NCBI GenBank assembly: GCA_008802785.1
Contig: VUYT01000043.1
Location: 1 to 64,000 of the forward strand
DNA length: 64,000 nucleotides
Origin: Symmetrospora coprosmae
Taxonomy: Eukaryota; Basidiomycota; Cystobasidiomycetes; Symmetrosporaceae
Direction of reading: 5' to 3'
The notes beneath the pieces were generated by a model. That model saw only the letters and a list, made by a program, of their open reading frames with translations, did not search any database and was not told where the DNA came from. The position numbers were made by a program, and so were the translations under genes. Position 1 is the first letter of the stretch. Each line of letters starts with the position of its first letter. Of this stretch, positions 11,416-23,213 are shown one piece after another.

Positions 11416-13353
11416 ATGCAGGACAACTCGGACTGGAACAGGCGCACGCACGTCAAAGTAGGGAGGGAGACAGTGACCGAGGTCAGTGCAGCTCCGTGGA
11501 CCCTGCCTGCCCGAGCAGAGCAGAGCAAGCGAACCGGACGAGCTTTGCCCTGAAATAGCAGGCTTTTTTGCTCCACCTGCTCGCTCCGGTACACCCGCAA
11601 TACCGCGACAACCGCGTCGCACCCTTCTACACTTCCGCTCTGTTGGTCTCAAACGCTCACAGGTCTCGGGCAACGATTTCCCTGGCTTCTGGCCGGGAGA
11701 GGAGAACGCTTTCGACGCGGCGGCCTTCACGACCGTAAGCGAAGGCGTGGCTCGCAAGAAGCAGAGGGAGAAGCAGCGCCTAGCAGCCTGAGCTGAGACT
11801 CGTCAGCATCCGTGATACCCCTCCCGCCTCTCAATCCTCGCCTCGGCTCTCGCTCGCCTGCTTCGTCCGGTCACTCGTCGCCGCCACAGAATCTGGTCGT
11901 CAAGCTAGGACATCTGACGAACAAGCGGGTCGAGCTGGATCTCGTCGGCGTGGATGCGTCAATAGCCAATGCATATCGGAGAACGATGCTCGCAGAGGTG
12001 CGTTACCGAGGTCAAGCGACAGAAGCCCCTGGCAGAGAGCGCCTGGTGGACTAGCGGGCAGGTGCGGAGGCTAAGCAGATATATCTCCATTTCTGTGCAG
12101 GTCCCGACTGTGGCAGTGGAAAATGTCTACGTCTGGAACAACACTTCAATAGTCCAAGACGAAGTACTCGCTCAGCGACTGGGCCTGGTGGCCCTCAACA
12201 TCGACCCGACCAAGGTGGAATTTAAGCAGCGTGAGGGCGGATCCGATAGCTGTATACCGAGCTTCTGCAGAGCATAAGTGCCGGACATCACTGTGAACTG
12301 ACGCTGGGTCTTCTGTGCTTGGACTCAACTGCAGTCAACGAAGACCCGACAGACTTGAACACCATAGTCTTTAGCCTGGTGGTGCGGTGCGACCGGTTCA
12401 AGACAAAGCCGGCAGCAGGCGAGACTCGACCAGAGAAGCTGTACAAGAACTCCAGCGGTAAGACCACGCGAACTTCGCCGCGGCAATGTGCACGGGTCAC
12501 CGAAAGCTGATCTTTCAACATATCGCGCGGGATTTAGTGTATTCTTCGGCCTTTGAATGGCAAGCAAAAGGCGTGCAGGTTCAGACATTTGAAGACAACC
12601 CGCCACGGCCGGTCGACGATGACATTCTGCTGGCCAAGATGCGACCAGGGCAGGTGGGTCATCGGTCTGCAGGTCTGTGCAAGAAGCTGGCACACTCGGT
12701 CTAACGCAACTTCTCCTCTTGAACTGCAGGAAATCTTGCTAGAGATGCATTGCGAGAAGGGCATTGGGAAGGACCACGCCAAGTGGTCACCAGTCTGTGC
12801 GTGTCTTCTTGCCGACATTACGACGAGCACGCCGCCTGGCACGAGAGGATATGAGATATTGAAGCTGACGCATCTTCATCCCGCCGCTTTCTCAAACCGC
12901 AGCTACCGCATCATACCGTCTACTCCCCACCATCCACATTACCAAGCCCATCCCATCCGACCTCTGTGACAAGTTTGCAGGCTGCTTCGCACCGGGAGTC
13001 ATCGAGGTGGAGAAGGACGAGAACGGCAACAAGGTGTGCAAGGTAGTCAACAGCCGGAAGGACACCGTCAGCAGGGAGGTGCTGCGGCATCCTGAATTTG
13101 AGGACTCTGTCATTCTGGGGCGGAAGCGCGACCACTTTATCTGTGAGTAGCGCTGATCCGGATGAAGTTGGCACCTTGGGTGGTGCAAGAGGATGCGAGC
13201 CCCGCTAAGGCAAGTTCCTCACCGCCCTCTCCCCTCCGTCCAGTCACCATCGAGTCGGCCGGACAGTATCCAGCAAAAGACCTGCTGCCCGCCGCCACGA
13301 CTGTACTCTTGGAAAAGGTCAGGACACTGCGCAGCGCGCTAGACGGTTTGTGA
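11416..13353 (+). CDS. RPC40: RNA polymerases I and III subunit AC40
   Basis: An alpha-like subunit shared by RNA polymerases I and III that pairs with AC19 in the assembly platform. Nine exons, 11416-11481, 11663-11734, 11890-11997, 12101-12230, 12335-12457, 12538-12653, 12730-12796, 12903-13142 and 13244-13353, give 343 residues. The alpha-motif is [16 protein letters not shown], followed by [16 protein letters not shown] and [12 protein letters not shown]. Later family blocks are [16 protein letters not shown], an [12 protein letters not shown] stretch and the C-terminal [15 protein letters not shown]. Several introns fall inside conserved motifs and every junction is in phase. The end, 343 residues in, matches the family length. 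It is followed by 339 bases without a gene. Confidence 0.95.
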
Positions 13354-13692
13354 GCGCTCAGCGTTTTCCGTCACCCATGCTTGCTCGATGTGAGCTGTGT
13401 TACTCTGCTATCTGCTGTTGTACGAATGTCGTTCTTGCATGCAACAGAGCCCTTGCAGGAGCTCGCAGAAGGTAGCACTGGTCTATTGCAGTGTATGAGG
13501 CACCCGCCAAAGAGTCTTGAGCGCTACGTGTGCGCGATTCCTGGATGCTATTCCGCTCTCGCCTTGTCCTAAATTGTCCGTTCTCCGAGTCTCGGCCGGC
13601 GGGAGCGCTATGCAGTCCTAGTCAGTTCTTATCACTGCCTGCAACCCACCTGCATCGATACCCAGGGCAGTCTGGAGCAAGAGTGTCCCAGC
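13354..13692. other. intergenic region before the carrier gene
   Basis: 339 bases with no supported gene. It should hold the 3' end of the AC40 transcript and the promoter of the mitochondrial carrier. Confidence 0.4.
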
Positions 13693-15761
13693 ATGTCGAC
13701 AACAAAGACAAAGAAGCGTCAGTCGCTCTCCATCCTCGCAGCGGCGAAGCGCAGTCACCCATTGCCCCGTGCTCGACGCTTGCCTGACGGAAGTCGGCAT
13801 TGTTCGAGCGGGCGGGCGGTCGAGCGGGGACAATCGATGGAGCTTGCACAGCCAGCTGCGTTCGCGCACAGCCGCCTACTGACGCATACTTGTTTCCCCT
13901 CTATCGGATACATGCTACCACTTTGCAGCCTTGCCCTTCGTCTGTGAGTCGCGCTCTCTCTCAGCGCAGGACGGTCGGCCGGCAGTCACGCGTTGAAGGG
14001 CCTCAGCGATTCTGACGCTCTCCACTTAAACTACCGTCGCGCAGACCAGTTCACGGCTGGTGCGATTGCGTGCGTTCTGCTTCGGCTCTGCCTTCTCTGC
14101 TCAGTGCCGTCCCATCATACTAAAGCTGGCTCCTCTCCTCAACCTTGCAAATGCCGCTCTATCTTGATCTCTGGCTCCCGGCCTTACGCGGACCTCAGTG
14201 GTGTCACGGAGCTTCTGTCTCTATACCCTCTTGGTGAGATCCTCCTCTCTTCGCGCAGCCACGCGGCTGCGTGCAATGGAACTCCACGCTGACACTCGCT
14301 GGTTGCCCGCAGATGTCGTATGTCCATCCGCGTAACGAGGGGCTCCCCCCGCTCATAGCTCACATTGCTCGTCACGTCATCAGGTCAAGACGCGAATCCA
14401 GCTGCAAGGCAAGCGGGGCCCTGCCGGCGGCGTGTACTATGAGGGAATGGTGGACTGCTTCAAGAAGATCATCGCCCAAGAAGGGTGAGTCGCCGCGCGG
14501 ATCCTCCGTTGCTACAGGCTACGGGAGATTGCGAAACTGAAGCTCACTTGACACATTCTCCCGTACATCAGGTTCAGCCGTTTGTATCGAGGTATTGTGC
14601 CGCCCCTCATGATGGAGGCGCCCAAGCGAGCCGTCAAGTTCTCGTGAGTCCAGACCTCTTTTGCACATCGACTCAAGGCGCCCCTCGATGATCTCCTGAC
14701 ACTCCTCCTTCTCCTAACAGCGCCAACGACTGGTGGGGCAAGACGTACAAGCAGATGTTCTCGACAGACAAGCCCGGACAAGGCATTGCCACTCTCACGG
14801 GTTGCTCAGCGGGGGCGACCGAGTCGTTCGTTGTTGTTCCATTCGAGCTCGTCAAGATCCGTCTGCAGGACCGGGCGAGCGCAGGAAAGTACAAGGGGCC
14901 GGTCGACTGCGTTACACAGATTGTCAAGAACGAGGGCGTTCTTGCAATGTACCACGGCCTCGAGCCAACCTTCTGGAGGTAGGCTGGCAATCTACTTGCT
15001 GAGTTACTGCGGACGTGCATCTGACGTAACTTCGCTTATCCTGCAGACACGTCACCTGGAATGGAGGCTACTTTGGCTGCATCTTCCAGGTCCGAGCATT
15101 GCTCCCAAAGGCTGAGGTCAGTTTCCCGACTATGGCAATGCCATGAGCTTGCGCTGAATCCTTTGGCTAATGCTGCTTGCCACCGATCTCATCAGGGCAA
15201 GGGCCAGGAGCTTCGCAACAATCTAATCTCGTAAGCGATAATCTTGCGAGAGGATCCGGAGATATCTGCTAATAAATCTCCGGGGCCTGTCTCTAGCGGA
15301 ACCATTGGCGGGTTCGTCGGAACCGTCCTCAATACGCCATGTGAGCATGCCGCACTCGCAAGGACGGCACACCTGAGGCAGAGCAGGCGCTGATGGAATA
15401 TTTGCAATTGATGTCTCGACAGTCGACGTCATCAAGACGCGCATACAGAACTCGCCAAAGGTGGGTTTCGCAGTCGCTTAAAGAACCGCTGCGCTTGGCT
15501 CGAGAACGTACTTACAGCCCCGCCGGCCAACTCTGTTTGCCTCCCATTGTATCAAACGAACAGGTCGCTGGACAGGTGCCAAAGTACAACTGGGCCATCC
15601 CGGCGCTCGGCACGGTGGCACGCGAGGAAGGTTTCGGCGCGCTCTACAAGGGCTTCATCCCCAAAGTTCTGCGACTCGCGCCCGGTGGAGGTGTCTTGCT
15701 TCTGGTCGTCGAGTTCACGCTCGACATGTTCCGAACGAGGCTCGGCCCCCCTTACCTGTAG
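13693..15761 (+). CDS. ODC1: mitochondrial 2-oxodicarboxylate carrier
   Basis: An inner-membrane antiporter of 2-oxoadipate/2-oxoglutarate type (Odc1/2), used in lysine metabolism. Thirteen exons encode 306 residues: 13693-13717, 13929-13943, 14045-14069, 14199-14233, 14313-14317, 14384-14484, 14572-14643, 14721-14978, 15047-15116, 15196-15230, 15297-15340, 15423-15460 and 15564-15761. Three Solcar repeats are seen with signatures PLDVVKTR, PFELVKIR and PFDVIKTR, plus EG and GG partner motifs. The N-terminus PLPFVYQFTAGAIAG and the middle WNGGYFG are typical of this subfamily. The fifth exon is only 5 bases long but is needed to restore both frame and the first PxDxxK motif; the second exon is 15 bases. 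Confidence 0.93.
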
Positions 15762-16083
15762 TGTGCGCGTAGAGAAGCGTTGTCTGCCCGCTGCTGCGAT
15801 GGGTCGTGGAGGAGTGCAGGGATGCAAACGGGCTGGGGAGCGAGATGCTATACCATTGTGACTGACAGTATTGCAGCTCTCATGCCGCTGCTTGTCATAT
15901 CTGCGATGCCGTTGCCGTTTCATGCATGCGTTGCAGGCCTCACGAAGTCGCTGCAGCCACGATTTCGATCGTTTTCCAATCCGAGGAGGCCTCCGCGATG
16001 CTGCTCGCCGTCGCCATCCTGTCACAACCCCGTCATAGCATCCACATCAGCGTCGCAGCACCCCCACTAGCATCTCATTCACC
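15762..16083. other. intergenic region before eL28
   Basis: 322 bases without a supported gene. The last part, with pyrimidine-rich runs just before the ATG at 16084, fits the leader of a ribosomal protein gene. Confidence 0.4.
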
Positions 16084-16896
16084 ATGGCCTCCACCTCTGC
16101 TGACCTCCAGTGGTTCCTCGTCAGGGTGAGTGCTCGGAAGGCCCGTGAGCCCCATCTGCCCTGCCGCCGCAGCGTCCTGCGAGCGGGCGGAAGAGGCGAC
16201 GACCGAGACAGAGCTACACAGCAGCCAGAGATGCCTAGGGGGCCAATATTGGGACTGTGCTGACCATGTTGTCGTAATGCGCTGCTACAGAACTACCACT
16301 CCAAGCTCGTCAAGCGCACTGGCGGCAAGGCCTTCTCGGCCGAGAAGGGCAACCTCGCCGTGAGCTGCCCAACCGTCGCTGCAGCTACGCCTAACGAGCA
16401 AGAGCTGACCCGCTGCGCTATACACGCATCCGCGCTCGCTCGCTCGCACGCAGAACATGCACACCTTCCACAACTCGGGCTACATCCACCCCAAGACGGT
16501 TGATGTCTCGCCTGCAAAGTCCGGCAAGGGTGTCGTCGTCACCACCAGGAAGCCCAAGGCCACCACCGGCCAGGTCGCAAAGGCTGCGCTGACCCAGAAC
16601 CTTCGAGGTGCCAACTCGTCGAGGAAGACCAACAAGGCCGTTGGCACCATCGTTGGCAAATACCGCCCGGAGCTCAAGACCGTGGGTGCTCCTCTGCCTG
16701 GCTGAGCCTCGGTGGCCCAGTGTGCCTAGCCCGCCGAGCATCAGACTGACCCGTATCGCGATCTGGCGTGCTCGTTGACACTTTGCAGCTCGCTCAAGCC
16801 CGTGCTTCCAGCATCCTCCGGTCCCAGAAGGCCAACAAGACTACCAAGGCACCCCGATTCCGCCAGAAGAAGTCTGTCGCTGCCAAGTCCGCCTAA
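16084..16896 (+). CDS. RPL28: 60S ribosomal protein eL28
   Basis: A cytosolic large-subunit protein of the animal/fungal L28e family (not the yeast gene named RPL28, which is uL15). Four exons, 16084-16125, 16291-16359, 16454-16685 and 16790-16896, give 149 residues. The start MASTSADLQWFLVR is followed by NYHSKLVKR, NSGYIHPKTV, GKGVVVTTRK and the C-terminal ASSILRSQKANKTTK, which match the family in order. The third intron needs a GTGCTC donor at 16686; the nearer, stronger-looking GTGGGT at 16682 would put the last exon out of frame. That junction is the only doubtful one. Confidence 0.92.
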
Positions 16897-17321
16897 GCGC
16901 TAGCGGGAGTCGCAATGCACCTTGTCATTTCGCGGGATTGTCGATGTCTTGCGAGAGCAACGCAAAAAGGACCGTGTTCCTGATCTGCCTGCCCCGCATT
17001 GGAGTTCGGATGCATACAGCGTGCATACCTTGCACACCTTGCCGGAGAGTGTTGAGGGCGCATGCAGGCACAATTTCCTTCGCTGCCACTGTCGTGTAAC
17101 CACCTTGTCCAGCTGCCTGTGTCTTGTCTGACATGTCCCTCGCCAGCCGGCGGCCATTCGTACCTTCGCCTCTGTCCTATGTATAGCATTTGCCTAGTGC
17201 ACGTCAGCGACGTGTCGGAACACAGCGAGATTCTGCGTGAGAGACACTGATAACACTCGAGTACCAGCCCACCGGCTTCAGCTCCAGTACCCTGCTCCAC
17301 CTCCATCGCAGTCCATCCGCC
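16897..17321. other. intergenic region before PSD
   Basis: 425 bases with no supported gene on either strand. It includes pyrimidine-rich sequence just upstream of the next ATG. Confidence 0.4.
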
Positions 17322-18806
17322 ATGGGCCTGCTGCGACGCTTTGGTCTCGACGGCAGCGACACGTCGGACAGCGACGACGAGCGGGACCAGCAGAACCTTG
17401 ACAGGAATGCAGCAGGCGCATCAAAGGCCCTTCGCAAGATTGTCAAGAACAGCGGCAAGCCAGGAGTAGCTACCTCTGGCGCAGGAGCGCTCGGTGCTGC
17501 GGACCGAATCAGGCACAGCGCGCAGGAGACGAGCTGGATCAAGCGGCTGATCCCCCAGCTCGAGGAGGAGACTGCTGTCAGTTCTACCGCGTCTGCATCG
17601 GGCATTTGGACCGTGTTGTTGATCTGCCGTTTGCCTGACTGCTTTATCCCTTCTGCCTCACTACCGGGACGACATCACCGTCTCCGCTCCCCAACCCCGC
17701 GCGAACGCCACCCAAACAGGAGGAGCAGTTCGGAAACTATGTCATTATCGACAGGAGGACCGGCGAGAAGGTCTTCGAGTCCATGCCCATCTATGTCCGC
17801 ATCGGGATGAACTTCCTCTACCGCGGCGCAGGTGATCAGTTATTGGGTTTCTCGTACATCCGAAATCAACTTCACAAGCAGAGCGTCAAGCAGGGGAAGC
17901 TGTTTGATCAGGAAGAGGATGCCCTGGTGAGCAAGCTTCCCTTTCCGGAGTCCTCGGCTGTCACTGACCCGCTACCCGATCTCGCAGGAGCACATCCAGG
18001 CCTTTGTCAAGACTTACCGGCTCGAGTCGTCTCTCGCAGAGCTTGCAGAGCCAAACCTCTCCAAGTACAAGACCTTCAACTCATTCTTCTACCGCGCTCT
18101 GGCTCCTGGCGCCCGCCCGGCCGCTCAGCCCGAAGACCCGCGAGTAGTGGTCTCGTCTGCGGACTGTCGCTTGACTGTCTGGGAGGATGTGGACACGGCC
18201 AAGGAGTTCTGGATCAAGGGCCGGAACTTCACCGTACCGCACCTCCTCCAGGACGAGACGCTCTCCTCGCACCCGCTATTCGCGAATGGGTGCTCGCTGG
18301 CCATCTTCCGACTGGCCCCTGCCGACTACCATCGTTGGCATTCGCCCCTCGCTGGCACCTACGGAGTGACTAAGGCTGTACCAGGAGCGCTATTCAGTGA
18401 GCATCCGTTCATAACTGGTTTCGACGTGAGCGACGCGCTGATCAGATGAAATATGTCAGCCGTCAATCCGACTGCAGTTCGCAATCCCGACGTGGACGTC
18501 TTTACAGCCAACAAGCGAGACATCACCCTGCTCTCCGTCCCATCATTGAACGCTGGAGAGTCGCCTACGCCCATTCCTATCATCGCCATCGGTGCTATGC
18601 TTGTGGGGTCCATCGCGCACACGCGAAAGCAGGGCGACAACATCGCAAAGGGTGAAGAACTGGGCTACTTTGCGTATGGTGGCAGCACCGTCATCGTCCT
18701 CTTTCCGAAAGGCTTTCTCCACTTCGACAACGACCTCGTCCAGTCATCGAAAGCAGGGCTGGAAACGCAGGTGCGCGTCGGAGAGCAGATTGGGGTACGC
18801 GCGTAG
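17322..18806 (+). CDS. PSD: phosphatidylserine decarboxylase (Psd2-like, no C2 domain)
   Basis: A pyruvoyl enzyme that makes phosphatidylethanolamine from phosphatidylserine. Four exons, 17322-17576, 17720-17926, 17988-18396 and 18460-18806, give 405 residues in phase. Conserved blocks include MPIYVRIGMNFLY, SKYKTFNSFFYRAL, VVVSSADCRLTVW, FWIKGRNFTVPHLL, the His-bearing YHRWHSPL and TVNPTAVRN. The self-cleavage site is GGST near residue 366, the form seen in yeast Psd2 and plant Psd2; Psd1 and bacterial enzymes have LGST. There is no N-terminal C2 or EF-hand region, unlike yeast Psd2: the first 85 residues are charged and Asp/Ser-rich. Cleavage at GGST would release a short alpha chain of ~40 residues. 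Confidence 0.93.
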
Positions 18807-19176
18807 GGCGTGCGTCGCGCGCAGGAGCGGCCAGCGTTAGAGCATGATCGCATTCGCAAGGCTGGTGTCTGCTAGTGGGTGCGGTAGAGCGGCTATAGCT
18901 AGAACCTTCGTGCGGCCTTTAATGCGTTGTGGACGGCAATGTCCGATTCCAGGCTGAAAATTCGCAGTGTCGCGATGAGAAGCGGATAGCAGACAAAGGG
19001 ATGTAAGACTGGATCTACAGCATGAAAGAGCGTGCGCGGTGACGAAGCAAACTGAACGAGATTGCGGATAGTGGGCGTTAACTCGGGTCAGGTCCGAGCG
19101 CGCAGCTGGCTGGTAGATGTCCCTGGTTCACAACCTCGCCGTCTTCTGCCTCTCCTGCGAAAAGCAAGTGTCTACC
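18807..19176. other. intergenic region before Tma64
   Basis: 370 bases without a supported gene. A plus-strand frame is open just upstream of the Tma64 ATG (from 19117), but it adds an unconserved hydrophobic stretch and is treated as leader. Confidence 0.4.
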
Positions 19177-21033
19177 ATGTTCAAGAAGCCGCCGACGCTC
19201 GCCAACAGCACGCAGCTGAAGTCTTCAGACCGTCGGAATCTGCAGAAGCACCTCGCCGAAAGCTTCGGCATCGAGCTCGAAAAGGCGAAGGCGCTCCTTT
19301 CCGAATCCCTCAAGCAGTGCAAAGCTAGCACATCCGCTGGCGACCATTTCACGCTCTTCCAGGACAATGACGGTCCTGTAGCTTTCCGGCTCGGCAAGGG
19401 CGAGCAGGGTCTCTTCGTCCCGTCGCTATACACGGTCGCGCGTTCAAGCAATGGTCTCGACCTGCCCAGCCTCGTGACGAACGATGTGGTCCTCGACAAA
19501 TTGCTCGGTGGTGCGGATCTCTTTGCGCCTGGGATTGCGCCCTCTTCGCTCAGTGCTCTCCCGGAAGACGCGTCAGAAGGCAGTCTTGTGGCGGTCGGGA
19601 CGCAAAGCGTGCCCGGAGCTGCGAGAGCCGTCGGTCGGTTGGCAACTTCAGCAAGTGCGCTGCGGCGCACGCGGGAGGGAAAAGCGGTCGAGATACTGCA
19701 CGTCGAGGGAGATTGCTTGTGGGAGCTCGGTCCGAAGAACCCCGTGCAGGCACGGTTGCAGCATGCGGCATCCAGCGAAACAGGCCAAACATCACCAGGA
19801 GAGGCAGGAGGAGCTTGCGAGGCTGCCTCGAGGACCAACCTTGATGGCTTATCCCTCGTCCCAATAGCAGAAACGAGCGCCGATGGACCAGTATCCCTCT
19901 CGCCCGCCGATGTCGACCTCATCCTTCACGAAGCCCTCCTGTACGCCATCAGCCAACTCCTCAGCAAGCCCGCCGGAAGCTCCGTCTTTCCTCTCTCCGC
20001 TTCCAAGTTCATGGATACGTACGTCCTGCCGTCACGGTGGGCCAGCTCGGCCGAACACGAGTCGACCATCAAACAGTCCAGTTTCAAGAACGCCAGCTCG
20101 TTTCTTAAGCAGGCAAAGAAGGACGGTCTGATCACGACAAAGGAGGCTAAAGGTGGCGATATATCAGTCATCAGTGTCAACACAGCACATCCGCAGTGAG
20201 TGGAACATTTCCCCTCCGTCCTTTTTTTCGAGAAGCTGAGTACGCCACCGGCAGGGTGAAGGCGTTCAAGCCGTACAAGACTCTAGCGCAGCTACAGAAA
20301 CAGGAAAAGAACAAGGAGACCCGGGATGAGCAGGAGACAAGCAAGGGTATGGCTCGAAGCGTAGAAGTCGCGCAACTCTACAAGCCTCACGGGTCGGCCA
20401 TGGCGCTCTGCATCGAACACCTAGGGATGGCGAAGGATGATCTCGTTGCGCTCTCCGATCTTCGAGCGGCCATTAACCACTACCTCGTTCGCGAGGAACG
20501 GATCAACACGCATGATCACGGTTACATCAACCTGGATGCTCCTCTTTCGTCGGCATTGCTGAAGAAGGGCGAGCAGCTCGACTTTATGCCTCGATCGGAG
20601 ATTATCGATCGGCTGGTGAAGAGCATGCAGGCTTGGAGTCGGGTAGTACTTCATGAAGGTGGCAAGCAGGAAGAGTTCTTGAGCAAGGGTACCGTGAACA
20701 AGATTGCGGTATCGGTCAAGAAGCGCCAGGGCAAGAAGGTCGTCACCATCATCGAGGGTAGGCGGTCAGTCTAAACGTCGCATGAAATTCGCACCTGACT
20801 GAAAAGTATGATTCGCAGGCCTCGAGACGTACCACATACCATATCAGAAGCTGGCAGAGGACTTGCAGGTCAAGTGCGCGAGCTCGGCCACTACAAACGA
20901 GCTGCAAGGGTCCTCGACCAAGAAGCCGCTGCACGAAGTGGTTGTGCAGGGCTCGCAAATCCCCATCGTGACACGGGAGCTGGTAGAGATCTGGGGAGTC
21001 CCGAAGAACTGCTTAGATGTGCACAAGCTGTGA
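19177..21033 (+). CDS. TMA64: Tma64/eIF2D translation factor
   Basis: A ribosome-associated factor (yeast Tma64, animal ligatin/eIF2D) used in 40S recycling and unusual initiation. Three exons, 19177-20195, 20255-20757 and 20819-21033, give 578 residues. The start MFKKPPTLANST and SSDRRNLQKHL match the family opening. The PUA region has FVPSLYTVAR and LDKLLGGADLFAPGI. A SWIB-like middle part precedes the C-terminal SUI1/eIF1 domain (about 485-578: FLSKGTVNKIAVSVKKRQGK, TIIEGLETYHIP, and the end VPKNCLDVHKL). Exon 1 is unusually long for this window. The ATG at 19177 is chosen over an upstream in-frame ATG at 19117 because it starts the conserved MFKK. Confidence 0.93.
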
Positions 21034-21649
21034 TAGGCTCCCACTCGGCGGTCCGGTGGCAAAGTGCTCAGATAGCAATCGGCTCCGAACGGGCCAGCGC
21101 CGCCCGCCCTCATGGCCGCATCACGGCGAAATACACACGTCACGACTCCGCAGGCTCATCGTATTCAAGACCCTCACTCGTGCTCAGCGCACGTACACGG
21201 CGAGCGAAGCCAGGACCAGTGCACTCGGCGGTGCATCGAAGCTGTCTTCTTATTGAACACTGACCGTTTTGCAGTCATAACGCAGGGCACAGTGCGCCGC
21301 TTCCCCGTGTGTTTCATCTGCTCAGGCCCTCCGCCGTCCGATGGTTGCTCCGTGCGGCTGCGCAGTTGGGCCTGCCGGAGGGCGGAGCAGGGACTTCTCG
21401 CTTCGCCCTCGCATCCACATCCCCCCTTCAGTGTCCTCGCCGTGATGCAGCTTGATTACAACTTGATTCGCGCTCAGACTGCGAGCCTGTCGTATAAATG
21501 CGCCAGAGCGAGACCGCCTCTTTCAGCTTATCTCTCCCTCAAACATCCGCATCTCGCAGATTCACCGCTCCCCTCTAGCGCTCACTCGCCGCCCACCGCC
21601 TCGCCTTAACGCTCCCGATCTCACGCTCGCAGCGCCCAGCTCAGACACC
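21034..21649. other. intergenic region before the Lys/Ala-rich gene
   Basis: 616 bases with no supported protein. The right part has a TATA-like element and CT-rich stretches, so it is probably the promoter and leader of the gene at 21650. Confidence 0.45.
21493..21499 (+). promoter_or_regulatory. TATA-like element (TATAAAT)
   Basis: TATAAAT lies about 150 bases upstream of the ATG at 21650 and is followed by a CT-rich stretch that could hold the start site. Clear TATA boxes are rare elsewhere in this window. Confidence 0.45.
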
Positions 21650-22985
21650 ATGACCGCCGTCCACTTTGCTCTCGGCCAAAGCAAATGGTTGACTGCCATG
21701 CGCGAAAACTCCCCTCGCGCCATCAGAGCGCATCTACGCACCGTCCAGGCCGGGGAGGGCATCTTTGCCCTACTCGAGAGGCGCTGCTTCCCCGCGATCC
21801 CGTCAGTACAGAATGCCACTCGCAGGCCTCCCGCTCCCACGGTCATCACAGGCGCCAACCCTGTCGCGCCTGCGACAGTACTGGGTAGCACCAAGAGGCC
21901 TTCGACCAAGGCGACCGCACCCACCCAAGCCAGCCCCGCCGGTGCTACCATCGCTGCCGTAGGCAACAAGGCATCCTACGCCACGCCAGCTGTCGCAGCG
22001 CCCAAGGCGAAGGCGAAGACTCAGGTCAAGGCTAAGACAAAAGTCGAGGCTGAGACTCCTGTGAAGTCCAAGACTCCGGCCAAAGCTGGCACCAAGGCCA
22101 CCAAGGCCATCAAGGCCACCAAGGCAACAGCAGTGGTGCGCGCCTCGGCTAAGACGCCAGCGTCCCCGTCGGGCATGACCAAGGAAAACACGGACTTCCT
22201 CATCGAGCGCCTTGAGGCGCAAGCAGGCGTCATCAGAACCATCCTTCCCAAGGCCGAGCGCCTTGAGCAAGCCAATCTCGAGCTCAAGGCTGAGAACGAA
22301 TCTGCTGCTGCCGCGGTCATCAAGGCTCAGACCGCGGCTTGCATCGCATTCGTCGCTGCTACAGCACTGGCTATCAAAGCCCCTTCGCGCATCAAGCGCG
22401 TCCGCAGCGCGCTCCAAGCTACTCACCGCGCTGCCAGGGTCCATCGCGCCAACGTCGCTCACAAGTTCCGACTCGCTTACCAGCGACCTGCCGTCCAGCA
22501 CTACTCCGTCCTCTTCTCGGTGTGGATGCGAAAGGGCTTCAGGGCGGCCAAGTTTCTGGCCAAGACTTTCCTCCAGGGAGTCGGCGTCGGATCCACCTTG
22601 GTGAGTTCCCGGACTTCATCGCACCTTTCTGATGATGACAGAGTCTCTCCCGGTTCGCTGCTGACCAATCGCTTTCGCTTGCTACCCCAATGCCATACAG
22701 ATCCTGCTCTCGTTCCTCGACTACTACTACGCCAGGCAGATCAAGGAGAGGCACATCCAGGATCAGGCCGTGGTCGCTGAGATGGAGATGCAGAAGGAGA
22801 TCCTTCGCCAGGAGGAGGAGATTCGACTTCGCATGCAGCAGCAGGAGATCGCTGCTCGCGACGCTGAGGCCAAGGAGCTGGCTAGCTTGAACGCATACGA
22901 GCTGGCCGAGCGCGAGCACAAGGCCAAGGCTCCCTGGGGCAGCAACCCCGAGGACACTAAGGTAGAGACGCCCCGAATCGTCTAA
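21650..22985 (+). CDS. unrecognised Lys/Ala/Thr-rich protein with coiled coils (411 aa)
   Basis: I do not recognise this protein. Two exons, 21650-22600 and 22701-22985, join in phase. Residues ~120-170 form a degenerate KAKT/KATK repeat like histone H1 tails or LEA proteins. A coiled coil follows (LIERLEAQAG..., LEQANLELKAENES) with an Ala-rich hydrophobic run (ACIAFVAATALAIKAP). Then comes a basic Arg/His/Ala region and a second hydrophobic run spanning the exon junction (FLQGVGVGSTLILLSFL), followed by a charged C-terminal coiled coil (QKEILRQEEEIRLRMQQQE). Two membrane-type segments around a basic stretch suggest a membrane-associated or hairpin protein, but this is inference. It has a TATA-like promoter, and codon use suits real expression. 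Confidence 0.75.
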
Positions 22986-23080
22986 TCAAGGCAGAGGATC
23001 TAGGTGCTTGCCTACAAGGCCCAGCCCCCCTCTGGTACCACACATATGGGCTCTATTCCCTGCCCCTCTGAACATTCACT

Positions 23081-23146
23081 CAGATAGCTCACACTCCCAC
23101 GCTCATTCCGATCCAGATAGCTCGCATGACCACGCTCGTTTCGACT
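23081..23146. repeat. 33-base tandem duplication, imperfect
   Basis: Two adjacent 33-base copies, 23081-23113 and 23114-23146, each starting CAGATAGCTC, agree at 25 of 33 positions by eye. They lie between the stops of two convergent genes. Confidence 0.75.
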
Positions 23147-23213
23147 TCTGTAGTTACGACACATCTTTTCGCTTCTAGACCATCATGAAACAAACCTCCC
23201 CGCTCGACGTGGT

